Origin: Martinezella tropici | Lineage (GTDB): Bacteria > Pseudomonadota > Alphaproteobacteria > Rhizobiales > Rhizobiaceae | NCBI RefSeq assembly: GCF_008370325.1 | Contig: NZ_VNIP01000011.1 | Coordinates: 124,001-188,000, forward strand | Length of the DNA: 64,000 bases | Reading direction: 5' to 3' | Part shown: one piece after another, positions 8,581 to 17,246 of the stretch | Numbering within the stretch: position 1 is the stretch's first letter | Layout of the letters: each line of letters starts with the position of its first letter | Notes under the pieces: model-generated | Database searches by the model: none | What the model saw: the letters and a program-made list of their open reading frames with translations, nothing else | What the model was told of the DNA's origin: nothing | Position numbers and translations under genes: made by a program

Positions 8581-8790
8581 GTGCCGCTTCGCCTGCGTAA
8601 ATTCATCGGCATGATCTTGCTTGTGCTGTTGGTTGCAATCTATGCGATCGTTGCCATGATCGTTGCAGTGCGAACGCTCGCGGATCAACCCGGCTGGGTT
8701 CATTTCCTGTATTTCTTTTTCAGCGGCATCATCTGGGTATTGCCGGCAATGGGCATCATCAAGTGGATGGCCGGCCCGCGCCCGCAATGA
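8581..8790 (+). CDS. DUF2842 small membrane protein
   Basis: 69 residues from a GTG at 8581, preceded by a good AAGAGGAG ribosome site. It has two membrane helices (about residues 9-31 and 41-60) and ends IIKWMAGPRPQ, the typical end of this short alphaproteobacterial family. Its function is unknown. The conserved position opposite ctaA hints at a link with respiratory-chain biogenesis, but this is inference only. Confidence 0.7.
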   Translation: MPLRLRKFIGMILLVLLVAIYAIVAMIVAVRTLADQPGWVHFLYFFFSGIIWVLPAMGIIKWMAGPRPQ

Positions 8791-8925
8791 GGCTCGCCCG
8801 CGTACGATTTACACAAGGCTAACCCTGATCCGCGCCTTCTGGCGCGTACATGTCCCATCTTAAGCCAAAAATAAGCCGTTGCCCGCCAGACTGCTTTCGA
8901 ATACCGCCGGAGCGGAGAAGATCGG

Positions 8926-10182
8926 ATGCAGACCCAGATGCGAGATATCGCCGGCATGCCGCCCGCCGAGGCAGCGGATGGGGGCATTGCATCCAGTCGG
9001 ATGGAGCCGGCCAGAGCCGACCATCTCCGGGTTGACATCTTCGACAGCATGGCACCGCTCGAAGCGGAATGGCGCATGCTGGAGCAAGACAATCTCGCCT
9101 CACTGCACCAGAGCTATGATTGGTGCACGGCCTGGGTCGAAAGCTATCAGCATCCTCTCGCCATCGTTCGGGGCTCCATCGGAGATCGTCCAGCCTTCAT
9201 CCTGCCGTTGGAGATTATTCGCAGCCGTGGAATAAGGCGGGCGGAATTCATCGGAGGCCGTCACAGCAACATCAATACCGGCCTGTTTTCATCCGAGCTT
9301 CTCGCGAATGGAAAATTGACCTCCGCCCAGGCGTCAGGCATCGCGACTGCTTTGCGCGGCAGGGCGGATCTCGCCATCCTGCGCAATATACCTTTCGAAT
9401 GGCGTGGCCGCCCCAGCCCGCTCGCCTCCCTCCCCGCCGTCGAAAACCAGAACCATGCCTTCCAGATGCCTTTTCTTGGCAGTTTCGAAGCAAGCCTGAA
9501 GCAGGTGAACGCCAAGCGGCGGCGCAAGAAGTTCAAGCATCAAAGCAGGATTCTCGACGCCAAGGGCGGCTACGAATATGTGATTGCCGACCCCGATAAA
9601 CAGGACGCTCTCCTGGACCTGTTCTTCCGCCAGAAGGCGATCCGCTTCCGCGATGCCGGCTTGCCTGACGTCTTCGACGACGCTCCGACCAAAAGGGCGC
9701 TGCACGCGCTGCTGCACCCGCGCGGAAACAACACGTCCGACGTGACGCTGCAGATGCACGCGCTGCGCCTCAAGGGCGAGCATGAGGGGCACATCCCGGC
9801 GATCGCAGCCCTCTCCCGAAAGGGAGATCACGTCATCTGCCAGTTCGCCTCCATCGACGAGACGTTGGTTGCCGAGGCGAGCCCCGGCGAATTGCTGTTC
9901 TGGCTGATGATCGAGCGGCTGCATCGCGAAGGCGCCGCCCTCTTCGATTTCGGCATCGGCGACCAGATCTACAAGCGCTCCTGGTGCCCGATGGAAACCG
10001 TGCAGCATGATCTGCTCCTGCCGATCTCGGGCCTGGGCCTTCTGGCCGCAACGGCACAACGGAGCATGACGCGCACGAAAACGGCGATCAAATCCAATCG
10101 AAAGCTCTATGCCTTTATCCAGCGAATGCGGACACGCCGCGGTGCCGACGCAACGCCAGCGGGCGAGACCGACGGGGACTGA
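8926..10182 (+). CDS. FemAB/GNAT-like acyltransferase of a polysaccharide locus
   Basis: 418 residues. The middle and C-terminal parts fit the Acetyltransf_6 (CelD/BcsL-like) double-GNAT fold: an early LEAEWRMLEQDNLASLHQSYDWC segment, LILPLEIIRSRG-type strands, a basic KRRRKKFKHQSR stretch and late DFGIGDQIYKRSW. Such proteins attach acyl groups to cell-surface polysaccharide or its precursors in the cytoplasm. It ends base-to-base against the minus-strand co-polymerase gene. Its place next to export and glycosyltransferase genes suggests it decorates the same polymer. The acyl donor is unknown. Confidence 0.7.
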   Translation: MQTQMRDIAGMPPAEAADGGIASSRMEPARADHLRVDIFDSMAPLEAEWRMLEQDNLASLHQSYDWCTAWVESYQHPLAIVRGSIGDRPAFILPLEIIRSRGIRRAEFIGGRHSNINTGLFSSELLANGKLTSAQASGIATALRGRADLAILRNIPFEWRGRPSPLASLPAVENQNHAFQMPFLGSFEASLKQVNAKRRRKKFKHQSRILDAKGGYEYVIADPDKQDALLDLFFRQKAIRFRDAGLPDVFDDAPTKRALHALLHPRGNNTSDVTLQMHALRLKGEHEGHIPAIAALSRKGDHVICQFASIDETLVAEASPGELLFWLMIERLHREGAALFDFGIGDQIYKRSWCPMETVQHDLLLPISGLGLLAATAQRSMTRTKTAIKSNRKLYAFIQRMRTRRGADATPAGETDGD

Positions 10183-12426
10183 TCAGGCGGCGTCGCGGCG
10201 CGTATCGGGATCATGCTCCTCGCGCCATCCGGACATCAGGATGATGTGTTCATAGCCCGCCTTCTGGAATTCCGTCATCGCGACCATGAATTGGCCCTCT
10301 TCGGGCTCCGGCATGGAAAGGATGATTTCCGTGTCCTTGCTGCGCGTCAGCCGCGCGACACCGGAAACTTCGGCCGCGCCGCATTCCACCAGAACGATGT
10401 CATAGGCCGAACCGAGCGCATCCAAGATCAGCGACAGGCGGTCGGCGCCGCGCATGGCGCGGGCGAGGTCGCTCATGCCTTGCGGCACGAGATGGGCGTC
10501 CGACAGCCGATCCGGATGGATCGTGTCACCAAAGGCCGCTTCGCCGCAAAGCAGATCCGTCACGCCGGCAAGCTCTCCATGTTCGGCCATCAGCCTGGAG
10601 GGGCATCCCGAACCGGTCATGTCGACCAGCACGACACGGCTTCCCGCATCGGCGAGGGTCCGCGCCAGCATCACCGTCGCGGTGGATCCGTCGTCACCGG
10701 TCGGAGATATGGCGATAGCCAGCCGCGATCCGTTGTCGATCAAATAATCGGCGACGGATTGGATGGAGAAATCCTCTTCTTCCTCCACCGCATGATCTTC
10801 GCTCTTCGGTTCATCTGCCCCATCAATGGCGGGATCCGCAACCTGGACCGGGGTTTCCTCCACCGGAACCGAAAGCAGGCTCGCGTGCATCGCGCCGCGA
10901 TTTGCCCTGACAGCGGCGCGAGCCGGCATCACTTCGATATTGGCTGGGGTATCGGTTGGGTTGTCAGCTTGGGCCTGCTCAGGCGTTTCGACCGAGGCGG
11001 CCGCTTCCTTGCGCGCAGGACCGATGGGCCGCAATGCCCGGCCGCTGAACAGCTCCGCGAGCATGATGACGATGGCAGTCAGGATGAAAGTCGCCAAGGT
11101 TGCGACGACGATGATGGGACCGACCTTCGGAAACGACGGATCGACCGGTTCGACAGCGGTGGAGACTACGCGGGCATCGGCGGGGCTCGAATTCTTGTCG
11201 GCGCGCGAGGTGGCCTCGCGATAGCGTGAGAGATAGGTTTCGAGCAGTTGCCGCTCGGCCGTAGCCTCGCGTTCCAGCGCGTTCAGGCCGACCTCGTCCT
11301 CCCCTGCCCGCGCGCTGTCGGCTTTCAGCGTGTTCGATTGCGCCAATAGCTGCTGTTCGCGCAGCTGCGACACCTTTGCCTCATTTTCGATGCTGGCCAG
11401 AATTTTCTGGGTCTCGCGATTGATCTGCTGTCGGATATCGGCAAGCTGCGCGCGCAGGCTCTTCAGGCGAGGATGACCGTCCATCAGTGTCGTGGACAGA
11501 TCCGAGATCTGCGATTCCAAGCCGGATTCCGTCGCCTTTAGCCGTTGTATGGTCAGCGACCCGGAGACGTCGGCGAGCGTGTCGGTGGAGCGGCCGCTGG
11601 ACAATGCGCTGCGCACGGATTGCGCCCGCGCCTCGGCATTGGCGCGATCGCCGCGCACCTGGGCGAGCTGCGTGGAAATATCCGCAAGCTGCTGCGTGGC
11701 GAAATTGCTGTTTTGGCTGGTCTGAAGAAGGCCGTTGGCGGAGCGATAATCCGCGACCTTCTTTTCGGCCTCGCTGACCTTCTCGCGCAGCTTGGCGATC
11801 TCCGGCTCCAGCCAGCGTGTCGCCTCGCTGTTGGAATCGAGTTTGGCGCCGCTCTGCATCGACAGATAGACCTGCGCCATCGCATTCGGGACGCTGGCCG
11901 CAAGATCCGGATCGCGGGAGGTGAAGCTTATGCCGATCACGCGCGAACTGTTGATCTGGTAAACCTGCAGGCGGCTGTTGAAGGCATCCAACATCCGCTC
12001 TTCCGGCGCCTTGTCGGCGGCGGGGCGCTTCAGGTGCAGCTTGACGAGAATATCGGAGAGCGCGGAGCCGTTGCTGCCGGCAGCGAATTCTGTGCGATCG
12101 TAGAGCTTGAGATTGGTAATGACCTGCTTGACCAGATCCGCCGATTGCAGGATCTGCACCTGGCTGGCAATATTGAGCTCGTCCAGCAAAGGCGCGGAAC
12201 TGGAGTCGTTGTTAGCCGTGGTCGTCGCAAATGCCGGCGCGCGCTGCTCTATCAGAATACGCGCCTCGCTGCGATATTCCGGTGAAACGAACTTCGCGAA
12301 GACGAAAGCCAGACAGGCCCCTGCCAGCGTAATGGCAAAGACGCGCAACCGCCGCTGCCACACGGCGCGGAAGAGCTGCGCGAGATCGATGTCCACATCC
12401 TGCTGGGTGTTGTTGACACCGGACAT
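10183..12426 (-). CDS. Wzz/GumC-type polysaccharide co-polymerase with degenerate kinase domain
   Basis: 747 residues. The N-terminus has a Wzz chain-length domain with one membrane helix near residue 35 and SPEYRSEARILIEQRAPAF. A long coiled coil follows (about 200-410), then the second membrane helix near 450, and a C-terminal MinD/BY-kinase-like domain (about 560-745). In that domain the Walker A is ISPTGDDGSTAT, with no GK(S/T) lysine, while the A' (VVLVDMTG) and B (DIVLVECG) strands are recognisable. No C-terminal tyrosine cluster is visible. It probably controls polymer length and links to the OPX lipoprotein encoded divergently, without normal autokinase activity. ATG at 12426 has CGGAG upstream; a TTG lies 6 nt earlier. 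Confidence 0.85.
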   Translation of the reverse strand: MSGVNNTQQDVDIDLAQLFRAVWQRRLRVFAITLAGACLAFVFAKFVSPEYRSEARILIEQRAPAFATTTANNDSSSAPLLDELNIASQVQILQSADLVKQVITNLKLYDRTEFAAGSNGSALSDILVKLHLKRPAADKAPEERMLDAFNSRLQVYQINSSRVIGISFTSRDPDLAASVPNAMAQVYLSMQSGAKLDSNSEATRWLEPEIAKLREKVSEAEKKVADYRSANGLLQTSQNSNFATQQLADISTQLAQVRGDRANAEARAQSVRSALSSGRSTDTLADVSGSLTIQRLKATESGLESQISDLSTTLMDGHPRLKSLRAQLADIRQQINRETQKILASIENEAKVSQLREQQLLAQSNTLKADSARAGEDEVGLNALEREATAERQLLETYLSRYREATSRADKNSSPADARVVSTAVEPVDPSFPKVGPIIVVATLATFILTAIVIMLAELFSGRALRPIGPARKEAAASVETPEQAQADNPTDTPANIEVMPARAAVRANRGAMHASLLSVPVEETPVQVADPAIDGADEPKSEDHAVEEEEDFSIQSVADYLIDNGSRLAIAISPTGDDGSTATVMLARTLADAGSRVVLVDMTGSGCPSRLMAEHGELAGVTDLLCGEAAFGDTIHPDRLSDAHLVPQGMSDLARAMRGADRLSLILDALGSAYDIVLVECGAAEVSGVARLTRSKDTEIILSMPEPEEGQFMVAMTEFQKAGYEHIILMSGWREEHDPDTRRDAA

Positions 12427-12481
12427 ATACAAGAACTCCGTAATAGAAAGCCAGAATTAATCGTAAACGACTATGGTAACC

Positions 12482-12574
12482 CAAGCGTTAATAGTATTTC
12501 TCAAGCGTTATTTTTAGCTTCACTAATTTTTGCCGGAATTTCTTTCGCTCTTTACCGACCGTTAACCCTAACGG
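12482..12574. promoter_or_regulatory. Divergent regulatory region of the polysaccharide locus
   Basis: The AT-rich 190-bp region between the two divergent export genes has the direct repeat CAAGCGTTA at 12482-12490 and 12502-12510, a 20-bp (two helical turn) period. It also has a palindrome CCGTTA-ACCC-TAACGG at 12559-12574. These look like operator sites for one or two regulators that would control both transcription units. The regulator is unknown. Confidence 0.45.
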
Positions 12575-12617
12575 ATTGATAACGACGACAGTGTTTTCCC
12601 TTTCTTATGAGCGCGAA

Positions 12618-13193
12618 ATGCCCTTCGCAAAGCCAAAGATCTTCCTGGCACTTGGCGTGGCAGCCGTGAGCGCCGCGCTTACCGGCTGCAATACCTATCA
12701 GCCTGCGCCGAAAGCCTTCAATGAGGCTACTATTCAGCCCTATGCGCTTGATAGCGGCGACCGGCTGCGCGTGACTGTGTTCGACCAGCCGGGATTGACC
12801 AATACCTATACGATCGACCAGGCCGGCTACATTGCCTTCCCGCTGATCGGCCAGGTGCCTGCCCGCGGCAGGACCTTGCAGCAACTCTCCGGCCAGATCG
12901 CGCAGAAGCTCCGCCAGGGCTATATCCGCGATCCCGACGTAACCATCGATATCGACCGCTATCGCTCGGTCTATATCATGGGCGAAGTCGGTCAGCCCGG
13001 CCAATATTCCTACGTGCCTGGCATGACGATCCAAAACGCCATTGCGGTTGCCGGCGGCTTCACGAGCCGAGCCAACCAATCCAATGCCGATGTCACCCGC
13101 AAGATCAACGGTCATGTCATGACGGGACGGGTCGGTATTTCGGACCCGGTGCTGGCAGGTGACACGATCTATGTCAGAGAGCGGTTGTTCTAA
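12618..13193 (+). CDS. Outer-membrane polysaccharide export (OPX, Wza-like) lipoprotein
   Basis: 191 residues from the ATG at 12618; a TTG 42 nt upstream is possible but would bury the signal. It has a lipoprotein signal ending in LTGC, then the poly-export domain (YALDSGDRLRVTVFDQPGLTNTYTIDQAGYIAFPLIGQV) and one SLBB domain (VYIMGEVGQPGQYSYVPGMTIQNAIAVAGGF). It is much shorter than E. coli Wza and lacks its C-terminal outer-membrane helix, as is common for rhizobial OPX proteins. It is expected to form the periplasmic or outer-membrane exit for the polymer made by this locus. Confidence 0.88.
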   Translation: MPFAKPKIFLALGVAAVSAALTGCNTYQPAPKAFNEATIQPYALDSGDRLRVTVFDQPGLTNTYTIDQAGYIAFPLIGQVPARGRTLQQLSGQIAQKLRQGYIRDPDVTIDIDRYRSVYIMGEVGQPGQYSYVPGMTIQNAIAVAGGFTSRANQSNADVTRKINGHVMTGRVGISDPVLAGDTIYVRERLF

Positions 13194-13205
13194 CCGCACC
13201 CGCTC

Positions 13206-14351
13206 ATGGCCAGACCACTTCGAATCCTCCATTGCTTCAGATCGCCGGTCGGCGGCATTTTCCGTCATGTCCGCGATCTGGTGGAAGAGCAGAGCAAGGC
13301 GGGACACCAGGTCGGCATCCTCTGCGACAGCCTCACGGGCGGCGACCATGAGGACCGCCTGTTCAGCGACATCGCGCCCTTTCTGGCGCTTGGCGTGATC
13401 CGGCTGCCGATCCGGCGGCAGATCAGCCTGTCGGATACTGCGACGCTTTGGAGCAGTTACAAGGAAATCAGAAGTTTGCGGCCGGACGTGCTGCATGGGC
13501 ATGGCGCCAAGGGCGGCCTGCTTGCGCGCGTTCTCGGCTCGATCCTGCGGGTCAACAGGTATCGCGTAGCCCGCCTCTATACCGCGCATGGCGGCAGCCT
13601 CCACTTTCCCCGCGCCTCGCTGCAGGGCATGCTGGTGCATAGTATGGAGCGCATGCTGGAGTTCCTGACCGACGGGCTGATCTTCATCTGTGATTTCGAA
13701 CGGCGCACCTACGAGAGGAAGATCGGCAAGCCGCGCACCCGCTCAGTCATGATCTACAACGGCATCAGCGACCGGGATTTCCGCAGTGTGCCGACACGAT
13801 CGGACTCGGTGCATTTCGTCTACATCGGCATGCTGCGGGACCTCAAAGGTCCCGATCTGTTCGTGGATGCCTTTGCGAGGACCGAGAGACGGATCGGCAG
13901 GCCGCTTTCGGCATTGATGATCGGCGACGGGCCGGACAGGGAAAAGTATCAGAGGATGATGACCGAGCGCGGCCTCGGCCATCGCATCGGCATGCTTCCG
14001 GCCATGCGCGTTCAGGAGGCCTTTACCGTGTCTCAGAACGTCATCGTTCCCTCCCGCGCCGAAGCCATGCCCTATATCGTCCTGGAGGCGCTTGCCGCCG
14101 GAAAGACCGTCATTGCCTCGCGCGTCGGCGGTATTCCGGAAGCGCTTGGCGAAAACAGCCCGGCGCTCGCCAAGCCGGAGGACGCAGACGACCTGTCGCG
14201 CGTGATGGCCAAGGCGATAAGCGAGCCGGAGTTTGGCCGCCGCAACATGCCCCATATCGAGACAATCCGTTTAAACTTTTCGGCCTCGGCCATGGCGCGG
14301 GATACTCTGCGCCTGTATCAAAATATACTTGGCATGGACGCCAACGCTTAG
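13206..14351 (+). CDS. Family 4 glycosyltransferase
   Basis: 381 residues with the GT-B fold. The N-terminal domain starts RILHCFRSPVGGIFRHVRDLVEEQ, with PDVLHGHGAKGG in the middle. The C-terminal nucleotide-sugar domain has FVYIGMLRDLKGPDLFVDAF and the E-x7-E motif EAMPYIVLE (about residue 290). It retains configuration of the sugar donor and works at the cytoplasmic membrane face. It begins 12 nt after the OPX gene and belongs to the same transcript. The donor and acceptor sugars cannot be predicted. Confidence 0.88.
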   Translation: MARPLRILHCFRSPVGGIFRHVRDLVEEQSKAGHQVGILCDSLTGGDHEDRLFSDIAPFLALGVIRLPIRRQISLSDTATLWSSYKEIRSLRPDVLHGHGAKGGLLARVLGSILRVNRYRVARLYTAHGGSLHFPRASLQGMLVHSMERMLEFLTDGLIFICDFERRTYERKIGKPRTRSVMIYNGISDRDFRSVPTRSDSVHFVYIGMLRDLKGPDLFVDAFARTERRIGRPLSALMIGDGPDREKYQRMMTERGLGHRIGMLPAMRVQEAFTVSQNVIVPSRAEAMPYIVLEALAAGKTVIASRVGGIPEALGENSPALAKPEDADDLSRVMAKAISEPEFGRRNMPHIETIRLNFSASAMARDTLRLYQNILGMDANA

Positions 14352-14427
14352 AATACAAGCTAGTGTTGTAAGTGTTTCTTAGCTGATACCTGATAGGCAT
14401 TTTCCGGTAACGACCGGATAAATTGCC

Positions 14428-15987
14428 ATGAACACTACTGAGAAGTCCGAGCAATTTAACTTGGACAATATTCGCAAGCAGGTTTCGGAAATCCGCACTC
14501 GCGATGCAGAAGAGCCGCGCAGCGACCATCCGAGCAGCTTGAATGCCTATGCCCGGCAAATCGCCGAACAGTTTCACGAAACCAATCAGTCTCCAGCGAT
14601 CATAGTGGGGCAGTACCGGCTGTTCGAATTCCTGTCATTGCTTGCGCTGGGGCTTGCAACCCTCTTTTTCGGAACGGCGCCGGACGATCATCCATTCGTG
14701 TCGAAGGCTGCGGTGACCATCGCGCTCAGCGGTCTTGCCATCGTGTTTCTGCAGATCGCCGACGCCTATCAGATACAGATATTGCGCGCGCCGCATCACT
14801 TCCTGCACCGCATTCTCGGATCGTGGGCTGCTGCATTTGCGGTCATGGCCATCGCGCTTATCCCGTTCGACATCAACAATATCTATTCGTTTCACCTTCT
14901 CGGCCTGTGGCTCGCGGTGGGTGCGGGTTTCCTGCTCATCGCCCGGCTGCTTTTCGCTTACGGCATTCGCAATTGGGCCCGCAACGGCATCATGGAAAGA
15001 CGCGCCGTGATCATCGGCGGCGGCGAACCCGCCAAGGAACTCATCCGCGCCCTCGAACACCAACCCGACAACGACATCCGCATCTGCGGCATCTTCGATG
15101 ATCGCGGCGAAAAGCGTTCACCCGTCATGGTCGCCGGCTATCCCAAGCTGGGGACAGTGGGAGAACTCGTCGAATTTGCCCGTCTCGTGCGCGTCGACAT
15201 GCTGATCATCGCGCTTCCGATCAGCGCCGAAGAGCGCATCCTGCAATTGCTCAAGATGCTGTGGGTGCTGCCCGTCGACATTCGCCTGGCGGCACATGCC
15301 AACAAGCTGCGCTTCCGCCCACGCGCCTATTCGCATGTCGGCGCCGTGCCGATGCTCGACATCTTCAACAAGCCGATTCGTGATTGGGACGGCGTTGCCA
15401 AGCGCATCTTCGACATCTTCTTCAGCTTGGTGGCACTCGCTTTGCTCTGGCCGGTGATGCTCGGTGCCGCGATCGCCGTGAAGGCAACCTCGAAGGGGCC
15501 GGTCTTCTTCATGCAGAAGCGCCACGGCTTCAACAACGAAATCATCAAGGTCTTCAAATTCCGCTCCATGTATACGCATATGAGCGATCCGACGGCGCGC
15601 AACGCCGTGACGAAGAACGATCCCCGCGTCACCCCCGTCGGACGCTTCATCCGCAAGACATCGATCGACGAGCTGCCGCAGCTTTTCAACGTGCTGCTCG
15701 GCAGCCTCTCTCTCGTCGGCCCACGGCCGCATGCGGTGCTTGCCGCCAGCCATAACCGCACCTATGCGGATGTCGTCGAAGGCTATTTCGCGCGCCATCG
15801 CGTCAAGCCCGGCGTGACCGGCTGGGCGCAGATCAACGGCTGGCGCGGCGAGATCGACAGCGACGACAAGATCAAGTTCCGCACGGCCTATGATCTCTAC
15901 TATATCGAGAACTGGTCGCTGCTGTTCGATCTGAAGATCCTGTTCCTGACGCCGTTCCGTCTGCTCAATACGGAAAACGCCTATTGA
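14428..15987 (+). CDS. Undecaprenyl-phosphate sugar phosphotransferase (WcaJ-like)
   Basis: 519 residues. There are four or five membrane helices and a CoA-binding-like domain in the N-terminal 300 residues. The bacterial sugar-transferase domain follows, from KRIFDIFFSLVALALLWPVM through GPVFFMQKRHGFNNEIIKV, FKFRSMY, TSIDELPQLFNVL and SLVGPRPHA to the end LKILFLTPFRLLNTENAY. This enzyme starts repeat-unit assembly by moving a hexose-1-phosphate, most often glucose, onto undecaprenyl phosphate. A small hairpin TCCGGT-AACG-ACCGGA (14403-14418) lies just before the start. Its stop overlaps the next start (TTGA). Confidence 0.92.
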   Translation: MNTTEKSEQFNLDNIRKQVSEIRTRDAEEPRSDHPSSLNAYARQIAEQFHETNQSPAIIVGQYRLFEFLSLLALGLATLFFGTAPDDHPFVSKAAVTIALSGLAIVFLQIADAYQIQILRAPHHFLHRILGSWAAAFAVMAIALIPFDINNIYSFHLLGLWLAVGAGFLLIARLLFAYGIRNWARNGIMERRAVIIGGGEPAKELIRALEHQPDNDIRICGIFDDRGEKRSPVMVAGYPKLGTVGELVEFARLVRVDMLIIALPISAEERILQLLKMLWVLPVDIRLAAHANKLRFRPRAYSHVGAVPMLDIFNKPIRDWDGVAKRIFDIFFSLVALALLWPVMLGAAIAVKATSKGPVFFMQKRHGFNNEIIKVFKFRSMYTHMSDPTARNAVTKNDPRVTPVGRFIRKTSIDELPQLFNVLLGSLSLVGPRPHAVLAASHNRTYADVVEGYFARHRVKPGVTGWAQINGWRGEIDSDDKIKFRTAYDLYYIENWSLLFDLKILFLTPFRLLNTENAY

Positions 15988-17246
15988 GCGCGATCGACCT
16001 CCCATCGTCCGGCGTCGCCCAGCCGCAGCTTGCCGCAATGCGGCTGGTCGGTACTGCGAGCGTCGCTGTCGGCGTGTTTCTCTCCGGCTTCGTGATCGCG
16101 GAGCCGGCGCCCTATGAGCTGTGGCTCGCCTTTCTCATCGGCATATGGTTCATCCTCGGGTTGAAGATATCACGGAGCATCGCGCCGCTTCTGGCCCTGT
16201 TCCTGGCATTCAACGTCGGCGGCATGCTCTCGATCACGCAGATGCATGATCTTACCGCCGGCAACCATCTGGACGGTCCGATCTATATCGCCGTATCCAC
16301 CTTTCTTGCCCTGAGCTCCGTCTTTTATGCGGCCATCGTCGAGGATAGCGAAAGACGGCTGAAGCTGATCTTCAACACCTGGGTGGCGGCGGCGCTGATC
16401 ACAGCGAGCCTCGGCATTCTCGGTTATTTCCATGCCGTGCCGGGTTTCGACATCTTCACCCGCTACGACCGCGCCATGGGCGCCTTTCAGGACCCGAACG
16501 TCTTTGGTCCCTATCTGGTGACACCGAGCATCTACCTCATGCATGGTCTTCTGATCGGCGACCTGAAGAAGGCTCCGATCAAGGGCATCTGCCTCTTCGT
16601 CCTCGCCTTCGGCATCTTCCTCTCCTTCTCCCGCGCGGCCTGGGCGCTGTTCGCATTCGCCTCGATGATGCTGATCTTCTGCATGCTGCTGAAACATCGC
16701 AGCAATAGGTTCCGGCTGCGCATCCTGGTCATGTCGCTGACCGCGATTATCCTGATGGTCGTCCTGCTCATCGTCGCGCTGCAGTTTCCGCAGGTCAGCG
16801 ACCTGTTTTCCACGCGCACGCAGCTCGTGCAAAGCTATGACGGCGGACATCTCGGCCGCTTCGAACGCCACAGCATCGGCTTCATGATGTCGATGGAACG
16901 GCCGCTCGGCATAGGACCGCTGGTCTTCGGCCAGATCTTTCGCGAGGACGAGCACAATACCTGGCTCAAGACGCTGACCACCTACGGCTGGCTCGGCTTT
17001 TTCTGCTGGGTCAGCATGATCTGCTGGACCATCTATATCGGCTTCCGCAACCTCCTGAGGGAACGGCCCTGGCAGCCCTTCGTGATGATCGCCTGGATCG
17101 TCATTCTCGGCCATGTCGGCATCGGCAATGTCATCGACACCGACCATTGGCGCCATCTTTACATGTTGATCGGCATCGTCTGGGGCTGCGGCGTTCTCGA
17201 GCAAAAGTACCAGCGTAGCTTGAGCAGAAGGGAAGCCGCGCCTTGA
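15984..17246 (+). CDS. O-antigen ligase/polymerase family (Wzy/WaaL-like) membrane protein
   Basis: 420 residues with about ten to twelve membrane helices. The large periplasmic loop, containing GHLGRFERHSIGFMMSMERPLGIGP and DEHNTWLKTLTTYGWLGF, is typical of the Wzy_C / O-antigen ligase family. Given the locus it is the best candidate for the repeat-unit polymerase in the inner membrane. The start is a TTG at 15984 whose bases overlap the previous stop (TTGA), indicating translational coupling. An ATG at 16038 would shorten it by 18 residues. Confidence 0.82.
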   Translation: MSAIDLPSSGVAQPQLAAMRLVGTASVAVGVFLSGFVIAEPAPYELWLAFLIGIWFILGLKISRSIAPLLALFLAFNVGGMLSITQMHDLTAGNHLDGPIYIAVSTFLALSSVFYAAIVEDSERRLKLIFNTWVAAALITASLGILGYFHAVPGFDIFTRYDRAMGAFQDPNVFGPYLVTPSIYLMHGLLIGDLKKAPIKGICLFVLAFGIFLSFSRAAWALFAFASMMLIFCMLLKHRSNRFRLRILVMSLTAIILMVVLLIVALQFPQVSDLFSTRTQLVQSYDGGHLGRFERHSIGFMMSMERPLGIGPLVFGQIFREDEHNTWLKTLTTYGWLGFFCWVSMICWTIYIGFRNLLRERPWQPFVMIAWIVILGHVGIGNVIDTDHWRHLYMLIGIVWGCGVLEQKYQRSLSRREAAP

